A stretch of 64,000 nucleotides of DNA from Natronohydrobacter sp. (GTDB lineage Bacteria; Pseudomonadota; Alphaproteobacteria; Rhodobacterales; Rhodobacteraceae): the NCBI GenBank assembly GCA_007125005.1, contig SLDY01000016.1, positions 1 through 64,000 on the forward strand, written 5' to 3'. The first letter of the stretch is position 1. Each line of letters opens with the position of its first letter. The translations under genes were made by a program, and so were the position numbers. Under the pieces are notes generated by a model. That model was not told the origin of the DNA, did no database searches, and saw nothing but the letters and a program-made list of their open reading frames with translations. Below are positions 45,104 through 54,327 of the stretch, piece after piece.

Positions 45104-46783
45104 ATGGCATTGAATTTCACGGAAAATGCGCGTCACGATGATCTGTCGCCGAGGATTACTGTCTTCGGTGTCGGTGGTGCTGGCGGGAATGCGGTCAACA
45201 ACATGATCGAAAAGGCGCTCGAAGGCGTCGAGTTCGTTGTTGCGAATACAGATGCGCAGGCATTGCAGCAAAGCCGTGCTCCGGGGCGCATCCAGATGGG
45301 TGTCAAGATTACCGAAGGTTTGGGTGCGGGTGCGCGACCATCGGTTGGATCGGCTGCCGCCGAAGAAACCATCGAAGAGGTCATAGACCATCTTGCAGGC
45401 TCGCATATGTGTTTCATTACTGCTGGTATGGGTGGTGGAACCGGAACCGGTGCCGCACCGATCATTGCACAGGCCGCGCGCGAGTTGGGTGTGCTGACGG
45501 TCGGTGTCGTGACCAAACCCTTCCAGTTCGAGGGCGCGAAGCGTATGCGGCAGGCCGAAGAGGGCGTTGCAGCGCTCCAGAAGGTCGTCGATACGCTCAT
45601 CATCATCCCCAACCAGAACCTGTTCCGTCTGGCCAATGAAAAGACCACCTTCACCGAAGCCTTCGCGCTGGCCGATGACGTGCTTTATCAGGGCGTCAAG
45701 GGTGTCACCGATCTGATGGTGCGCCCGGGCCTGATCAATCTCGATTTCGCCGATGTCCGCGCCGTGATGGACGAGATGGGCAAGGCGATGATGGGAACAG
45801 GCGAGGCCACAGGCGAAGACCGTGCCGTGCAGGCGGCGGAAAAAGCCATCGCCAACCCGCTTCTCGATGAGATCAGCCTGCATGGTGCGCGTGGGGTGTT
45901 GATCAATATCACAGGCGGTTATGACCTGACCCTGTTCGAGCTTGATGAAGCTGCCAACCGGATCCGTGAAAAAGTAGATCCGGAGGCCAATATCATTGTT
46001 GGTTCGACGCTCGATCCTTCGATGGAAGGCACATTGCGCGTATCGGTTGTGGCGACTGGTATTGATGTCGAACCAAAAGTTGAGGCTGAAACGCCACAGC
46101 GGCGCTCGATGCTTAACGCCCCGCGCCCTGTTATGCCAGAGAAGCCGGCGGTTCAGGCGGATCCGCGTCCAGCACCCGCAGCAACTCCTGAGCCTCAGCC
46201 TCAAGTCGCTGCGCGCGAGTATCCCGAGCCAGAGGCCCAGCGGACGCTCTTTGAGCGCACACGTCCCGAGCCCGAGCCTGCAGTGGCTTCGCGCCAGAGT
46301 TCGCCTGACTTCCCCGATCAGGCACCGCGCCAATACGCTGCACCAAAACCGCAGCAAGCGCCGCAGCCTCAACAAATGCGTGAGCCAAGCGGGTTTGATA
46401 TCGATTCTGTGATATCGGAGCAAATGCACAGCAAGGCACCTGTTCCCACACCTGCGGCCGAATACACTGGGCCGCGCCGGGCATCGCCGGGCACACCTTC
46501 GCCCGAGACGCTTGCCAAGCTGCAACGTGCCGTTCAGAAAGCACCCGAAAATAATTACGCTCCACGGCAGGAGCCGCGCGAGCCAGCGCCCGCTGACAGA
46601 GGGTCGCGATTTGGGATTGGCTCGCTCATCAGCCGTATGTCGGGGCATTCTGCCGAACAACCTTCATCGGCTGCGCAGCGGCGCGTCTCTCCGCCTGTCA
46701 GCAATTACGAAGAAGACCCCGCTCCAAGACCTTCGGATGAGCGGATCGAGATCCCGGCGTTCTTGCGCAGGCAGGCAAATTAA
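45104..46783 (+). CDS. ftsZ: Cell division protein FtsZ
   Basis: FtsZ is the tubulin-like GTPase forming the Z ring. The 559-residue product has the tubulin signature GGGTGTG at 110-116, the N-terminal [14 protein letters not shown] and the T7 loop region [11 protein letters not shown]. After residue 320 comes a long Pro/Gln/Glu-rich linker to about 545, then the conserved C-terminal peptide [15 protein letters not shown] that binds FtsA. Long linkers are usual in alphaproteobacteria. A terminator follows. Confidence 0.97.
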   Translation: MALNFTENARHDDLSPRITVFGVGGAGGNAVNNMIEKALEGVEFVVANTDAQALQQSRAPGRIQMGVKITEGLGAGARPSVGSAAAEETIEEVIDHLAGSHMCFITAGMGGGTGTGAAPIIAQAARELGVLTVGVVTKPFQFEGAKRMRQAEEGVAALQKVVDTLIIIPNQNLFRLANEKTTFTEAFALADDVLYQGVKGVTDLMVRPGLINLDFADVRAVMDEMGKAMMGTGEATGEDRAVQAAEKAIANPLLDEISLHGARGVLINITGGYDLTLFELDEAANRIREKVDPEANIIVGSTLDPSMEGTLRVSVVATGIDVEPKVEAETPQRRSMLNAPRPVMPEKPAVQADPRPAPAATPEPQPQVAAREYPEPEAQRTLFERTRPEPEPAVASRQSSPDFPDQAPRQYAAPKPQQAPQPQQMREPSGFDIDSVISEQMHSKAPVPTPAAEYTGPRRASPGTPSPETLAKLQRAVQKAPENNYAPRQEPREPAPADRGSRFGIGSLISRMSGHSAEQPSSAAQRRVSPPVSNYEEDPAPRPSDERIEIPAFLRRQAN

Positions 46784-46806
46784 CGCTGATCACATACTCA
46801 ATGGTT

Positions 46807-46832
46807 AAAGCCGACCGAATGGTCGGCTTTTT
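46807..46832. terminator. Terminator shared by ftsZ and the convergent tetR gene
   Basis: AAAGCCGACC (46807-46816) and GGTCGGCTTT (46821-46830) form a 10-bp stem with a GAAT loop, flanked by T-runs on both strands. It can serve both convergent genes. Confidence 0.88.
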
Positions 46833-47450
46833 CTATCTGTCGGGCTCCAGAAACCCCAATCCTCTGAGATATATCCCGATCCCTGTTTCCAACAATTCCT
46901 CTGGTGAAAACGGACTGCGTTTGCCCGGTGCACCGCGGGCGTATAGCTCCACAATTCCATGACTCATTGCAGTAACATGCGCAGCAAACATCTCCGTAGG
47001 GGGCCGTCTGTCAGCAGGTAGATGCTGAGACAGGTCATGCGCTGCGCGCACCAGAACCTGATTGGCGCGGGCGCAGGCAGCAGCCAGATCGCGGCTGGCA
47101 TCGGGCGAAATACCGGATTCGAACATCGCAACATAGTGCCCCGGATGCTTCCGGGCGAATGCAAGATATGCATGACCCACTGCCTCAAAGGCAGTGAGTG
47201 GCGAAGGCTGACCGTCACGATAGGCATATTCCAACAAATCTGCGAACAGGTCGAACCCCTCGCAGGCCATCGCGACGATAAGCTCTTCGCGCCCTGTAAA
47301 ATGGCGATAGGGTGCAGCCGCCGACACATTAGCCTGCTTGGCCGCCTCTGCCATCGTAAAGCCCCGTGGGCCGTTCTCCGCAATCAGTTTGAGTGCGGCC
47401 TCGATCAGGGCCTGACGCAGATTGCCGTGATGATAACCTCTTTTACTCAA
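46833..47450 (-). CDS. TetR/AcrR family transcriptional regulator with WHG-type C-terminus
   Basis: The 205-residue protein has the TetR HTH at residues 10-55 (RQALIEAALKLIAENGPRGFTMAEAAKQANVSAAAPYRHF) and a C-terminal ligand domain resembling the TetR WHG group (HAYLAFARKHPGHYVAMF). Ligand and target are unknown. A 16-bp palindrome 54 bases before its start may be its operator. It is divergent from the SRP RNA gene. Confidence 0.88.
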   Translation of the reverse strand: MSKRGYHHGNLRQALIEAALKLIAENGPRGFTMAEAAKQANVSAAAPYRHFTGREELIVAMACEGFDLFADLLEYAYRDGQPSPLTAFEAVGHAYLAFARKHPGHYVAMFESGISPDASRDLAAACARANQVLVRAAHDLSQHLPADRRPPTEMFAAHVTAMSHGIVELYARGAPGKRSPFSPEELLETGIGIYLRGLGFLEPDR

Positions 47451-47503
47451 GCCCTGTCGCTTTCCCTGCCATAACCTTATCTATCGAAAAACACGACGGA
47501 TGA

Positions 47504-47519
47504 AAGAGTGTAAACTCTT
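47504..47519. promoter_or_regulatory. Palindrome upstream of the tetR gene
   Basis: AAGAGT (47504-47509), GTAA, ACTCTT (47514-47519) forms a 16-bp symmetrical element between the tetR start and the SRP RNA promoter. Autoregulation is a reasonable guess. Confidence 0.4.
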
Positions 47520-47526
47520 GCGTGAC

Positions 47527-47555
47527 TTGCAAAGGCAATGCGAATTGCTTAAGTG
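47527..47555 (+). promoter_or_regulatory. Predicted promoter of the SRP RNA gene
   Basis: TTGCAA (47527-47532) and TAAGTG (47550-47555) are 17 bases apart, and the SRP RNA 5' end is predicted seven bases downstream at 47562. Confidence 0.6.
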
Positions 47556-47561
47556 CACCTT

Positions 47562-47655
47562 GAGAGGCTGGCGCGGGCAGATGCCATGCCAACCCGGTCA
47601 GGTCCGGAAGGAAGCAGCCGCAGCATTTTCCATCTGGGTCGCTGTCCAGTCTCTC
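47562..47655 (+). ncRNA. ffs: Signal recognition particle RNA (4.5S type)
   Basis: The diagnostic core GGTCAGGTCCGGAAGGAAGC lies at 47596-47615. GAGAGGCTGG (47562-47571) pairs with CCAGTCTCTC (47646-47655), closing a long hairpin of about 94 bases typical of the small bacterial SRP RNA. It binds Ffh and directs membrane-protein nascent chains to FtsY. It is flanked by tetR (divergent) and a cytochrome gene (convergent). Confidence 0.95.
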
Positions 47656-47669
47656 ACCTCAACTTCAAG

Positions 47670-48074
47670 TCAGTTGGAAAGGCTTTGCAGATACGCAAAG
47701 AGTTCGCGTGCACCGCTGCGAAGCTCAACATGCATGCCGCTTTGTGCCGACGGGTTTCCAGTCACAGAGCGCAAAAACTGATCGGGTGCGGCAAGATATG
47801 CAACGAAATTGTCTTCGGTCCAGCGTGCGCCAGTTGCTGCTGCCGCGCGTAAATCGTCTGAATAGAACCTGAAACCGCTATCATTGGCCAGCGGTGCGTT
47901 TGCAATACCAAAAAGATTTGGTCCGCTACGCCCCCCGCGGGCAAGTTCGCTACCATCTGGTGCGCTGACGGTATGACAGGTCCGGCAATCACGCCAGCGT
48001 GCTTCACCGGCCATGGCCGGTGCGGTGACGACGAGTGCCAGCGATGCTGCCTGCAATAGGGAAAAGACTCTCAT
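47670..48074 (-). CDS. Small periplasmic class I cytochrome c
   Basis: The 134-residue precursor has a signal peptide ending TAPAMAG and a single haem site CRTCH at residues 30-34. SGPNLFGI and a C-terminal Met (SGMHVEL, about residue 115) as axial ligand fit a class I/cytochrome c550-like protein. The start at 48074 sets the signal peptide; the frame open to 48203 is too long. Electron partners cannot be read from the context. Confidence 0.87.
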   Translation of the reverse strand: MRVFSLLQAASLALVVTAPAMAGEARWRDCRTCHTVSAPDGSELARGGRSGPNLFGIANAPLANDSGFRFYSDDLRAAAATGARWTEDNFVAYLAAPDQFLRSVTGNPSAQSGMHVELRSGARELFAYLQSLSN

Positions 48075-48160
48075 GCCCGGTTGCCTTTTTGGTCTGTGAC
48101 TGAGTTTATCATGACTCTTGGGACTTACAATTCCCACAAACTCACGAAGTCGGCACAGCG

Positions 48161-48976
48161 TCAGGGCTTTAACCTGTAGCCGCTGCGAAACCACCGCCAG
48201 CAAAGAACTGTAACTCCTGCTGTTGTGGCCGAGACGACGGATAATCCCAGAACGGGAGATGCGTCTGATGCGCCGATCACGCCATACCGCGCTCCGTCTA
48301 TAAGATAGAATACCGGGTTGAACCGACTCAGTGCCTCAAGAAATGGTGGCAGGGTGGAGATTGAATAGAAGGTTCCAGACAGAAAAGACAGTGGAACCAC
48401 AATGAAATTCGTGATTGCCGCGATCTGATCGAACTTATTCGAGATGATCCCCGCTGCGATCCCGATTGCCCCGAGCATTGCCGCGCCTAGCGTGAGGAAA
48501 GACAAAAGCCAAAACGGGTGTGCAACACCCTGACGGAGGAGAAGCCCGAGAGCCAGCAAGATGACAAGCCCTACCATCAATCCGCGTGCAATCCCGCCTG
48601 CGAGATAGCCCAACACCAATTCTCCGGGAGAGAGGGGGGGCATCAGTGTGTCAACAATATTGCCCTGCACTTTTGAAATAACGATAGATGAGGATGTGTT
48701 TGCAAAGCTGTTCTGGATGACTGTCATCATCAGAATGCCAGGAGCAAGAAAGCTGGTGAATGGCACGCCGAGCACATCGCCGCGCGACGGCCCTATGGCA
48801 AGCGAGAAAACTGCGAGGAACAGGCCTGCTGTCACAAGTGGTGCTGCGAGTGTCTGGGTCCAGACGACAAGGAAGCGGCGTACTTCGCGGTCGGCGAGGG
48901 CATGAAGCCCAAGCCAGTTCACCCGACCAAATCGCCGAGTCCCCATCGCGAAATTCTGGCCTTGCTCGTCGCGCAT
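48161..48976 (-). CDS. ABC-2 type transporter permease
   Basis: The 271-residue (48976 start) protein has about six hydrophobic helices and the ABC-2 pattern: WTQTLAAPLVTAGLFLAVFSLAIG, FLAPGILMMTVIQNSFANTSSS, SPGELVLGYLAGG and FLSGTFYSISTLP. Such permeases export drugs, polysaccharides or lipids. AAAGGG supports the start at 48976; ATGs at 49063 and 48946 are alternatives. No ATP-binding partner gene is adjacent. Confidence 0.85.
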   Translation of the reverse strand: MRDEQGQNFAMGTRRFGRVNWLGLHALADREVRRFLVVWTQTLAAPLVTAGLFLAVFSLAIGPSRGDVLGVPFTSFLAPGILMMTVIQNSFANTSSSIVISKVQGNIVDTLMPPLSPGELVLGYLAGGIARGLMVGLVILLALGLLLRQGVAHPFWLLSFLTLGAAMLGAIGIAAGIISNKFDQIAAITNFIVVPLSFLSGTFYSISTLPPFLEALSRFNPVFYLIDGARYGVIGASDASPVLGLSVVSATTAGVTVLCWRWFRSGYRLKP

Positions 48977-49136
48977 TTCTGCTGCCCTTTTGTTGTTTCG
49001 TCCGGCACCGGCTTTTTCCAGTGCCAGAGCAATTGTATTTAGTTCCTCGGCGATGTATTTCATTCACTCGCCCATTTCCATGGGCAATCCTTTTGACCGG
49101 GTCGTAGAGCCCGGTTCGCCAGCCGGAGAGATAGAC

Positions 49137-49781
49137 ATGTCATGGACAGACGATCGTGTCGAATTGCTCAAGAAGATGTGGAATGAAGGCCATTCAGCCT
49201 CGCAGATCGCCAAGGAACTCGGCGGCGTTACCCGTAACGCTGTGATTGGCAAGGTACATCGTCTTGGCCTCTCCAATCGCACGAATAGCGAGCCTGAGAC
49301 CAAGGTAGAGCCGTCTGTGACCGTGACTGCGGATGCGCGTGAGGTCCCTGAGCATGACGTAAAGGTTGCGGATGTACTTGAGGGACAAGCGTTGGTATCG
49401 CCCGTAGTTGATCTGGCGCAGGCAAAGGCAGAGCGTGCTGCGGCTGCGAAATCGCCAGAGGTCACCGTGCCAGAGCCGGAAGAACCTCCGGCCTATCAGC
49501 CGCGCGCCATCATCCCTGCAGGACAACCACTGCCGCCGCAACCTTCAGCGAACGAGATTGATCCGGAAGCGTTGGCCACTGTCCGTGAAGTCGAGAAAAC
49601 CGCACGCAAGCTGTCATTGCTGGAATTGACGGAGCGCACCTGCAAATGGCCTATCGGAGACCCGGCAACTGAAGATTTCTGGTTCTGTGGGCTCCCAGTG
49701 AAAGCCGGAAAGCCTTATTGCGAGGCACATGTCTCGGTCGCCTTCCAGCCGATGAGCGCGAGACGTGACCGCAAGCGCTGA
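49137..49781 (+). CDS. gcrA: Cell cycle regulator GcrA
   Basis: GcrA associates with sigma70-RNA polymerase and activates promoters with methylated GANTC sites, working with CcrM and CtrA. The 214-residue protein starts MSWTDDRVELLKKMWNEGHS and has an HTH (ASQIAKELGGVTRNAVIGKVHRLGL) to residue 47, a variable acidic/Pro middle, and the C-terminal CKWPIGDPATEDFWFCGLPVKAGKPYCEAH. GGAGAG lies before the ATG. The frame open upstream to 48990 is not GcrA-like. Confidence 0.96.
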   Translation: MSWTDDRVELLKKMWNEGHSASQIAKELGGVTRNAVIGKVHRLGLSNRTNSEPETKVEPSVTVTADAREVPEHDVKVADVLEGQALVSPVVDLAQAKAERAAAAKSPEVTVPEPEEPPAYQPRAIIPAGQPLPPQPSANEIDPEALATVREVEKTARKLSLLELTERTCKWPIGDPATEDFWFCGLPVKAGKPYCEAHVSVAFQPMSARRDRKR

Positions 49782-49783
49782 GA

Positions 49784-50170
49784 TCAGATCAGCATGATCC
49801 GGGCCATCCCGGTCGCCGCAGCATAGTTACACCGGACCTCGATCTCGGTGCTGCCGCGGCGCACGCGCAGCATGACATCGCGCGTCTGATCCCCATTGGT
49901 GGCAGTAACATCGCGCGCGCCAACAACACCAAGCACCTCCAGCCCGCGTTCCTGCCCGGCTGCCATACAGGCACGCTCGGCAGCGGTCGCATCAATGCCG
50001 CCAAAGGGGTCATCAGGGATTGCAGTCTCGCCTGTTGCAGGCGGGGGCACGGCAGGGCCGGTCGCGGAGCCGCGCGGCATGAGCGCAGCTGGATTAAGGG
50101 TGCAGCCCGAAAGCAAAACCACAACGCATCCGGCCAGTGGCCAAAGTGTTTTCCTTGTGTGTGGCTTCAT
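49784..50170 (-). CDS. Predicted outer-membrane or periplasmic lipoprotein
   Basis: The 128-residue product starts MKPHTRKTLWPLAGCVVVLLSGC, with lipobox LSGC and acylated Cys23. A Pro-rich linker follows, then a small domain from about 60 (ATAAERACMAAGQERGLEVLGVVG ... VMLRVRRGSTEIEVRCNYAAATG). No assigned function. GGAAGG lies before the ATG. It ends two bases from gcrA's stop, convergently. It sits just downstream of recN. Confidence 0.75.
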   Translation of the reverse strand: MKPHTRKTLWPLAGCVVVLLSGCTLNPAALMPRGSATGPAVPPPATGETAIPDDPFGGIDATAAERACMAAGQERGLEVLGVVGARDVTATNGDQTRDVMLRVRRGSTEIEVRCNYAAATGMARIMLI

Positions 50171-50208
50171 GTCTAACCTTCCCTGCTGAACCCGATCCTC
50201 GTGTTCGC

Positions 50209-51870
50209 TCATCGCATAGACTCCGCTGTCAGAAGGTCTTGTGCGGCTGCGCGTGCAGCATCGGTGATCGTATCACCCGAGAGCATTCTTGCAATCTCTT
50301 CAATACGGGCATCGGCGGAAAGCGGCACAACCCGCGAGAGCGTCTGGTCGCGGTGAACCTGTTTTTCAACCCGCCAGTGATGTTGTCCACGCGCGGCCAC
50401 TTGAGGGGAATGGGTCACCACAAGCACCTGAGCTCCATTTGCCAGATCACGCAAGCGTCGCCCGACAGCATCTGCAGTAGCTCCGCCTACACCACGGTCA
50501 ATCTCGTCAAAGATCATGGTCAGCCCGCTTGTTCCGCGCGCAAGGCAGACTTTCAGAGCCAACAGGAAGCGCGAAAGTTCACCACCAGAAGCTATGCGCG
50601 TGAGCGGGCCGGCTGGTGCGCCGGGATTGGTAGCAACTTCAAACTGCACGAGATCATATCCGTCAGGCCCCGGCTCGCTTTGTGCCAAAGCGGTCTTGAA
50701 TACTGCTCGCTCAAGCTTGAGAGGTGCCAATTCGCGCGCCATCTCAATGTCCAGTTGTGTCGCGGCTTGCATACGTAAAGCACTCAGCGCCGCTGCCTGC
50801 TCTGAATAGGCCGTCTCCGCGATCTTCTCAGCTTTAGCGAGCTCTGCAATCTGGCGGGCACCGTTGTCCAGCCGGTCGAGTTTGTTGCGCAGATCATCGC
50901 TGAGTTGGGCCAGATCATCGGGCAGGCAGCCATGTTTGCGCGCAAGCCCCCGTAGCGCGAAAAGGCGCTCCTCCACAGCCTCCAACTCGCCGGGATGGTA
51001 ATTGAGCGCTTCGACAGCCGCCTCCAAGCCCTGTTGCGCTTCACCCAGCGCATCTATCGCGCGGGTGAGGGCTTCGATTGGCGCATCAAGCTGCTCTTGC
51101 AGCCCGTCTGATGCCGTTTCCAGCCAGCGCATCGCATCCATGAGCAAGCGTTCTGCACCTTCCTCGGAGAGAGCGGCATGTGCGCGAGAGACATCTGCAC
51201 GCAGACGTTCGGCGGCTTGCATTTGACGGCGGCGTGCATCCAGTGCTGCTTCTTCTCCCGGTTCGGGGGCGAGCGTGTCAAGTTCGGAGACTGCATGGCG
51301 TAGAAAGTCTTCTTCTTTTGCCATATCCCTGAGCCGTGCAGCCTCGGCCATATGAGCGTCCCGTGCAACGCGTAAACCGCGCCATGCGGCGCGACACGCG
51401 CTTAACGCTGAGTCGATTCCGGCATAGGCATCAAGTAACTGGCGATGCGCGCGCGGGTTCAGAAGCCCGCGATCATCTTGCCGGCCATGTAATTCAACCA
51501 GCGTATCAGACAGCGCGCGTAGTACCTCTCCCGAGGCGCGCCGGTCGTTTACGAAGGCTGTCTTTCGTCCATCGCGGTTATTAACGCGGCGCAGGAGGAG
51601 TGTGTCGGTCTGTCCAAGTCCGGCCTCCTGCAAGATGGCTTGTGCAGGGTGATCTGTGGCAAGTGCGAACTCTGCTATGACCTCGCCCTGTTCTGCGCCT
51701 TGGCGCACCAGATCGGCGCGGCCCCTCCACCCCAGAACGAATCCGAGCGCATCAAGCAGGATAGATTTGCCAGCGCCCGTTTCCCCCGTCAGTACATTCA
51801 ATCCGGGCTGGAAGCGCAATTCCAGCCTGTCGATGATAAGAACATCGCGAATATCAAGCGAAAGAAGCAT
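50209..51870 (-). CDS. recN: DNA repair protein RecN
   Basis: RecN is an SMC-like ATPase active early in double-strand break repair. The 553-residue protein has Walker A GETGAGKSI near residues 29-37, a long coiled-coil middle, and a C-terminal SGGELSRFLLALK signature with MIFDEIDRGVGGATA (Walker B) and VVTHSPQVAARG. It follows bamD by 36 bases on the same strand. Confidence 0.96.
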   Translation of the reverse strand: MLLSLDIRDVLIIDRLELRFQPGLNVLTGETGAGKSILLDALGFVLGWRGRADLVRQGAEQGEVIAEFALATDHPAQAILQEAGLGQTDTLLLRRVNNRDGRKTAFVNDRRASGEVLRALSDTLVELHGRQDDRGLLNPRAHRQLLDAYAGIDSALSACRAAWRGLRVARDAHMAEAARLRDMAKEEDFLRHAVSELDTLAPEPGEEAALDARRRQMQAAERLRADVSRAHAALSEEGAERLLMDAMRWLETASDGLQEQLDAPIEALTRAIDALGEAQQGLEAAVEALNYHPGELEAVEERLFALRGLARKHGCLPDDLAQLSDDLRNKLDRLDNGARQIAELAKAEKIAETAYSEQAAALSALRMQAATQLDIEMARELAPLKLERAVFKTALAQSEPGPDGYDLVQFEVATNPGAPAGPLTRIASGGELSRFLLALKVCLARGTSGLTMIFDEIDRGVGGATADAVGRRLRDLANGAQVLVVTHSPQVAARGQHHWRVEKQVHRDQTLSRVVPLSADARIEEIARMLSGDTITDAARAAAQDLLTAESMR

Positions 51871-51906
51871 GGCAAGGATCAGCCTTGGCCCATGAGCACG
51901 ACCTGA

Positions 51907-52764
51907 TCAGATCCACTCGCCACGCACGGCCTGACGATAGATCGTGCGCAACCAGCCTTCGCCGCTGGCTTCGGGCTCCAATCCCTGACCACTTAGCAGG
52001 CGGAAGCTGTCGGCATAGAAGGGGTTAGCCTCAAAGTTATAGCCAAGAATCGCCCCTGCGGTCTGTGCGTCTTCGCGCAGTCCCAACGAAAGGTAAGATT
52101 CGACCAGCCTATGCAGGGCTTCAGGCGTATGAGTCGAGGTCTGGAAATCCTCGACCACCACGCGGAAACGGTTGATCGCGGCATTGTAATTGCCGCGACG
52201 CAGGTAATAGCGCCCGATCTCCATTTCCTTTGCTGCAAGATGATCGAAAGCCAGTTCGAATTTCAGAATGGCAGAGCGCGCATAATCGGAATCCGGGTAT
52301 TGTTCGATCAGCCGACGTAGATGTTGCAATGCTTGGAACGTGACGCCCTGATCACGTCCGACTTCATCGACCTGATCGTAGAATGACAAGGCCAGAAGAT
52401 AGGCTGCGTAAGGTGCGTCTTCATCATTGGGATATGTATCGAGAAAGCGCTGTGCAGCCGCGCGGCTATCTTCGAATTCGCGCGCGCGGTGATGGGCATA
52501 GGCTTGCATGATAAGCGCTCGGCGTGACCATTCGGTATATGGATATAGCCGTTCGATTTCCTGGAAATACCGCAGCGAAGCGCTGCTTCTGCGCGATGTC
52601 TCCAATTCGTATTCGCCGCGCTGAAAAATCTCTTCCGCAGAAAATCCTGCGAGCGATTCGTCTGGGCCACGATTGCGGTCACAAGCCGCCAGAGCTGCCA
52701 AGACCAACGCAAAGATGCCAAGCCGCCTTACTCCAGCCTTCGCGATCATCCCCTGCCACCCCAT
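51907..52764 (-). CDS. bamD: Outer membrane protein assembly factor BamD
   Basis: BamD is an essential BAM-complex lipoprotein. The 285-residue precursor has lipobox LAAC (Cys28) after a signal with an early basic region, and TPR-like repeats such as ASLRYFQEIERLYPYTEWSRRALIMQAYAHHRAREFEDSRAAAQRFLDTYPND. The end WLRTIYRQAVRGEWI is conserved. It forms the lpxC-bamD-recN group familiar from Rhodobacterales, though here on the opposite strand to ftsZ. ATG 52749 is an alternative start. Confidence 0.94.
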   Translation of the reverse strand: MGWQGMIAKAGVRRLGIFALVLAALAACDRNRGPDESLAGFSAEEIFQRGEYELETSRRSSASLRYFQEIERLYPYTEWSRRALIMQAYAHHRAREFEDSRAAAQRFLDTYPNDEDAPYAAYLLALSFYDQVDEVGRDQGVTFQALQHLRRLIEQYPDSDYARSAILKFELAFDHLAAKEMEIGRYYLRRGNYNAAINRFRVVVEDFQTSTHTPEALHRLVESYLSLGLREDAQTAGAILGYNFEANPFYADSFRLLSGQGLEPEASGEGWLRTIYRQAVRGEWI

Positions 52765-52856
52765 AGCTCTTTTCGTCTTATTGGTCTGTTAGCATAGAAA
52801 AATGGGAGGCGCAAAACGCCTTTTGGTGGTTGCGGAAGCTATGTGGCAGCTATCAA

Positions 52857-53783
52857 TCAAGCCGACATGCGAAGGTCGGCAGCCGAAACACCGTTTCCGG
52901 GCAGCTTGCGCTGCACGAAAGGGTCGCTTGCTACAATTTCATAATTGGCAGGATCAGCAAGAAGTGTCTTCAGCAGGCGCCCAGTCAGTGCATGGCCCGC
53001 GCGTACGCCCTCATAGCGACCGATCATCGGATAGCCTGCGACATAAAGATCGCCCATCGCATCAAGCATCTTGTGCCGCACTGGCTCATCGGCGCGGCGC
53101 AGACCGCCAGGGCTCAGCACTTCGCCGTTATGGAAAACGACCGCATTATCAAGCGATCCGCCCAGCGCAAGGCCATGCGCCTGCATGGTCTCGACATCCT
53201 TGCGCAGGCAGAATGTACGACAATCGCTCAACTCTCGCAGGAAGGCTCCGTTCGAGACTGTCAATTGCTTGCGCTGTTGTCCGATTGCGGGCTCGGCGAA
53301 ATCGATTTCGAACGCGATTTCAAAATTTGCTGCAGGCATCAGTCGCGCCGATGCGCCGTCTTTCTCCACTGTCACAGTTTTGCGTACACGCAGAACCTTT
53401 GCAGGCACGCCCTGCGCGCGCAGACCGGCGGCAAAGATATGTCTCACGAACGGATCAGCGCTTCCATCGAGGATCGGCACTTCGGGGCCGTCAATCTCGA
53501 TAATGGCATTGTGCACACCACAGCCATGCAGCGCCGCCAGCAAATGCTCCACAGTGCTGACCCGCGCGCCATGCTGGTTTTCAAGAACAGTACACAGAGA
53601 TGCTTCAACCCAGGCGCTCACACCGACTGGAATGATCCTGTGCTCTGCATCCAGATCCATCCGATGAAATTGCAATCCAGTATCTGACGGAGCCGGACGC
53701 AACCGCATTCGAACTGGTTTGCCGCTGTGCAGACCGATCCCGACGATTTCCCGATTTTTGAGAAATGTGTGTTGCATACCCAA
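52857..53783 (-). CDS. lpxC: UDP-3-O-acyl-N-acetylglucosamine deacetylase
   Basis: LpxC performs the committed step of lipid A synthesis. The 308-residue zinc enzyme has HTFLKNREIVGIGLHSG at the start, zinc ligands in HLLAALHG and the RHKMLDAMGD region, and the catalytic IDGPEVPILDGSA loop. It is the first gene of lpxC-bamD-recN on the - strand. It shows that this strain makes lipid A by the normal route. Confidence 0.96.
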   Translation of the reverse strand: MGMQHTFLKNREIVGIGLHSGKPVRMRLRPAPSDTGLQFHRMDLDAEHRIIPVGVSAWVEASLCTVLENQHGARVSTVEHLLAALHGCGVHNAIIEIDGPEVPILDGSADPFVRHIFAAGLRAQGVPAKVLRVRKTVTVEKDGASARLMPAANFEIAFEIDFAEPAIGQQRKQLTVSNGAFLRELSDCRTFCLRKDVETMQAHGLALGGSLDNAVVFHNGEVLSPGGLRRADEPVRHKMLDAMGDLYVAGYPMIGRYEGVRAGHALTGRLLKTLLADPANYEIVASDPFVQRKLPGNGVSAADLRMSA

Positions 53784-53926
53784 TACCCGCCTGACCGTTT
53801 CTGTGCAGTTTTGCTGAATCTTAACTATCGGGGCACTAGGTGCAATTCACAGATTGTGACCTGATGTAACACAGAGGATCTGCCATGCCCGATGGGTGTG
53901 CGGGCTTGGCTGCACGAGGCTTTGGC

Positions 53927-54136
53927 TTAGCGTTTCTTGCTTTTTGCACTATCCTTCAGCTTGCGCGCTGCACTGGCCGCGGCACGCAGTTCTTCTGCAA
54001 TTTCTTCCGCCTCATCGGGGTCAAAATCAAGCGGCAGATCAATGCCATCTCCTGCAAGATAGATCCGCACCATGCCAAGATTTGTCGGGCCGATCTGAAG
54101 GTTGGCAGAGATGTCGCTTTCCGAGTTGATGCCCAT
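53927..54136 (-). CDS. Small DUF6324 family protein
   Basis: The 69-residue product MGINSESDISANLQIGPTNLGMVRIYL continues to an acidic DPDEAEEIAEELRAAA helix and a basic tail. It fits the DUF6324 family of alphaproteobacteria as I recall it; function unknown. It lies between lpxC and tRNA-His, with its start 114 bases before the tRNA on the other strand. Confidence 0.75.
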   Translation of the reverse strand: MGINSESDISANLQIGPTNLGMVRIYLAGDGIDLPLDFDPDEAEEIAEELRAAASAARKLKDSAKSKKR

Positions 54137-54250
54137 TGTGACAATGTCCTTCGCTTATGGGTCGTGCAACGGCGATAAGGCCTGTTGGCGGTTATTTCAA
54201 GTTGCCGGCTCTTGCATTTCTCAGAACCTGAGGCTAAATCGCCCGCAGTG

Positions 54251-54327
54251 CCGCCTTAGCTCAGTTGGTTAGAGCGCTGGATTGTGGATCCAGAGGTCCC
54301 CCGTTCAAGCCGGGGAGGCGGTACCAC
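54251..54327 (+). tRNA. tRNA-His (GTG)
   Basis: The cloverleaf folds as acceptor GCCGCCT/AGGCGGT (one G-U at 1-72), D stem GCTC/GAGC, anticodon stem CTGGA/TCCAG with loop TTGTGGA (anticodon GTG), T stem CCCCG/CGGGG, discriminator A73 and encoded CCA. The base before position 1 is T, so no G-1 is encoded. This differs from most bacteria, where tRNA-His has G-1 paired to C73. Confidence 0.95.

Noticed and set aside
44945..46660. 571-codon open frame on the - strand opposite ftsZ
   Set aside because: It mirrors ftsZ codon structure, has no family character (Arg/His/Cys-rich) and no ribosome site; a typical GC-rich antisense shadow.
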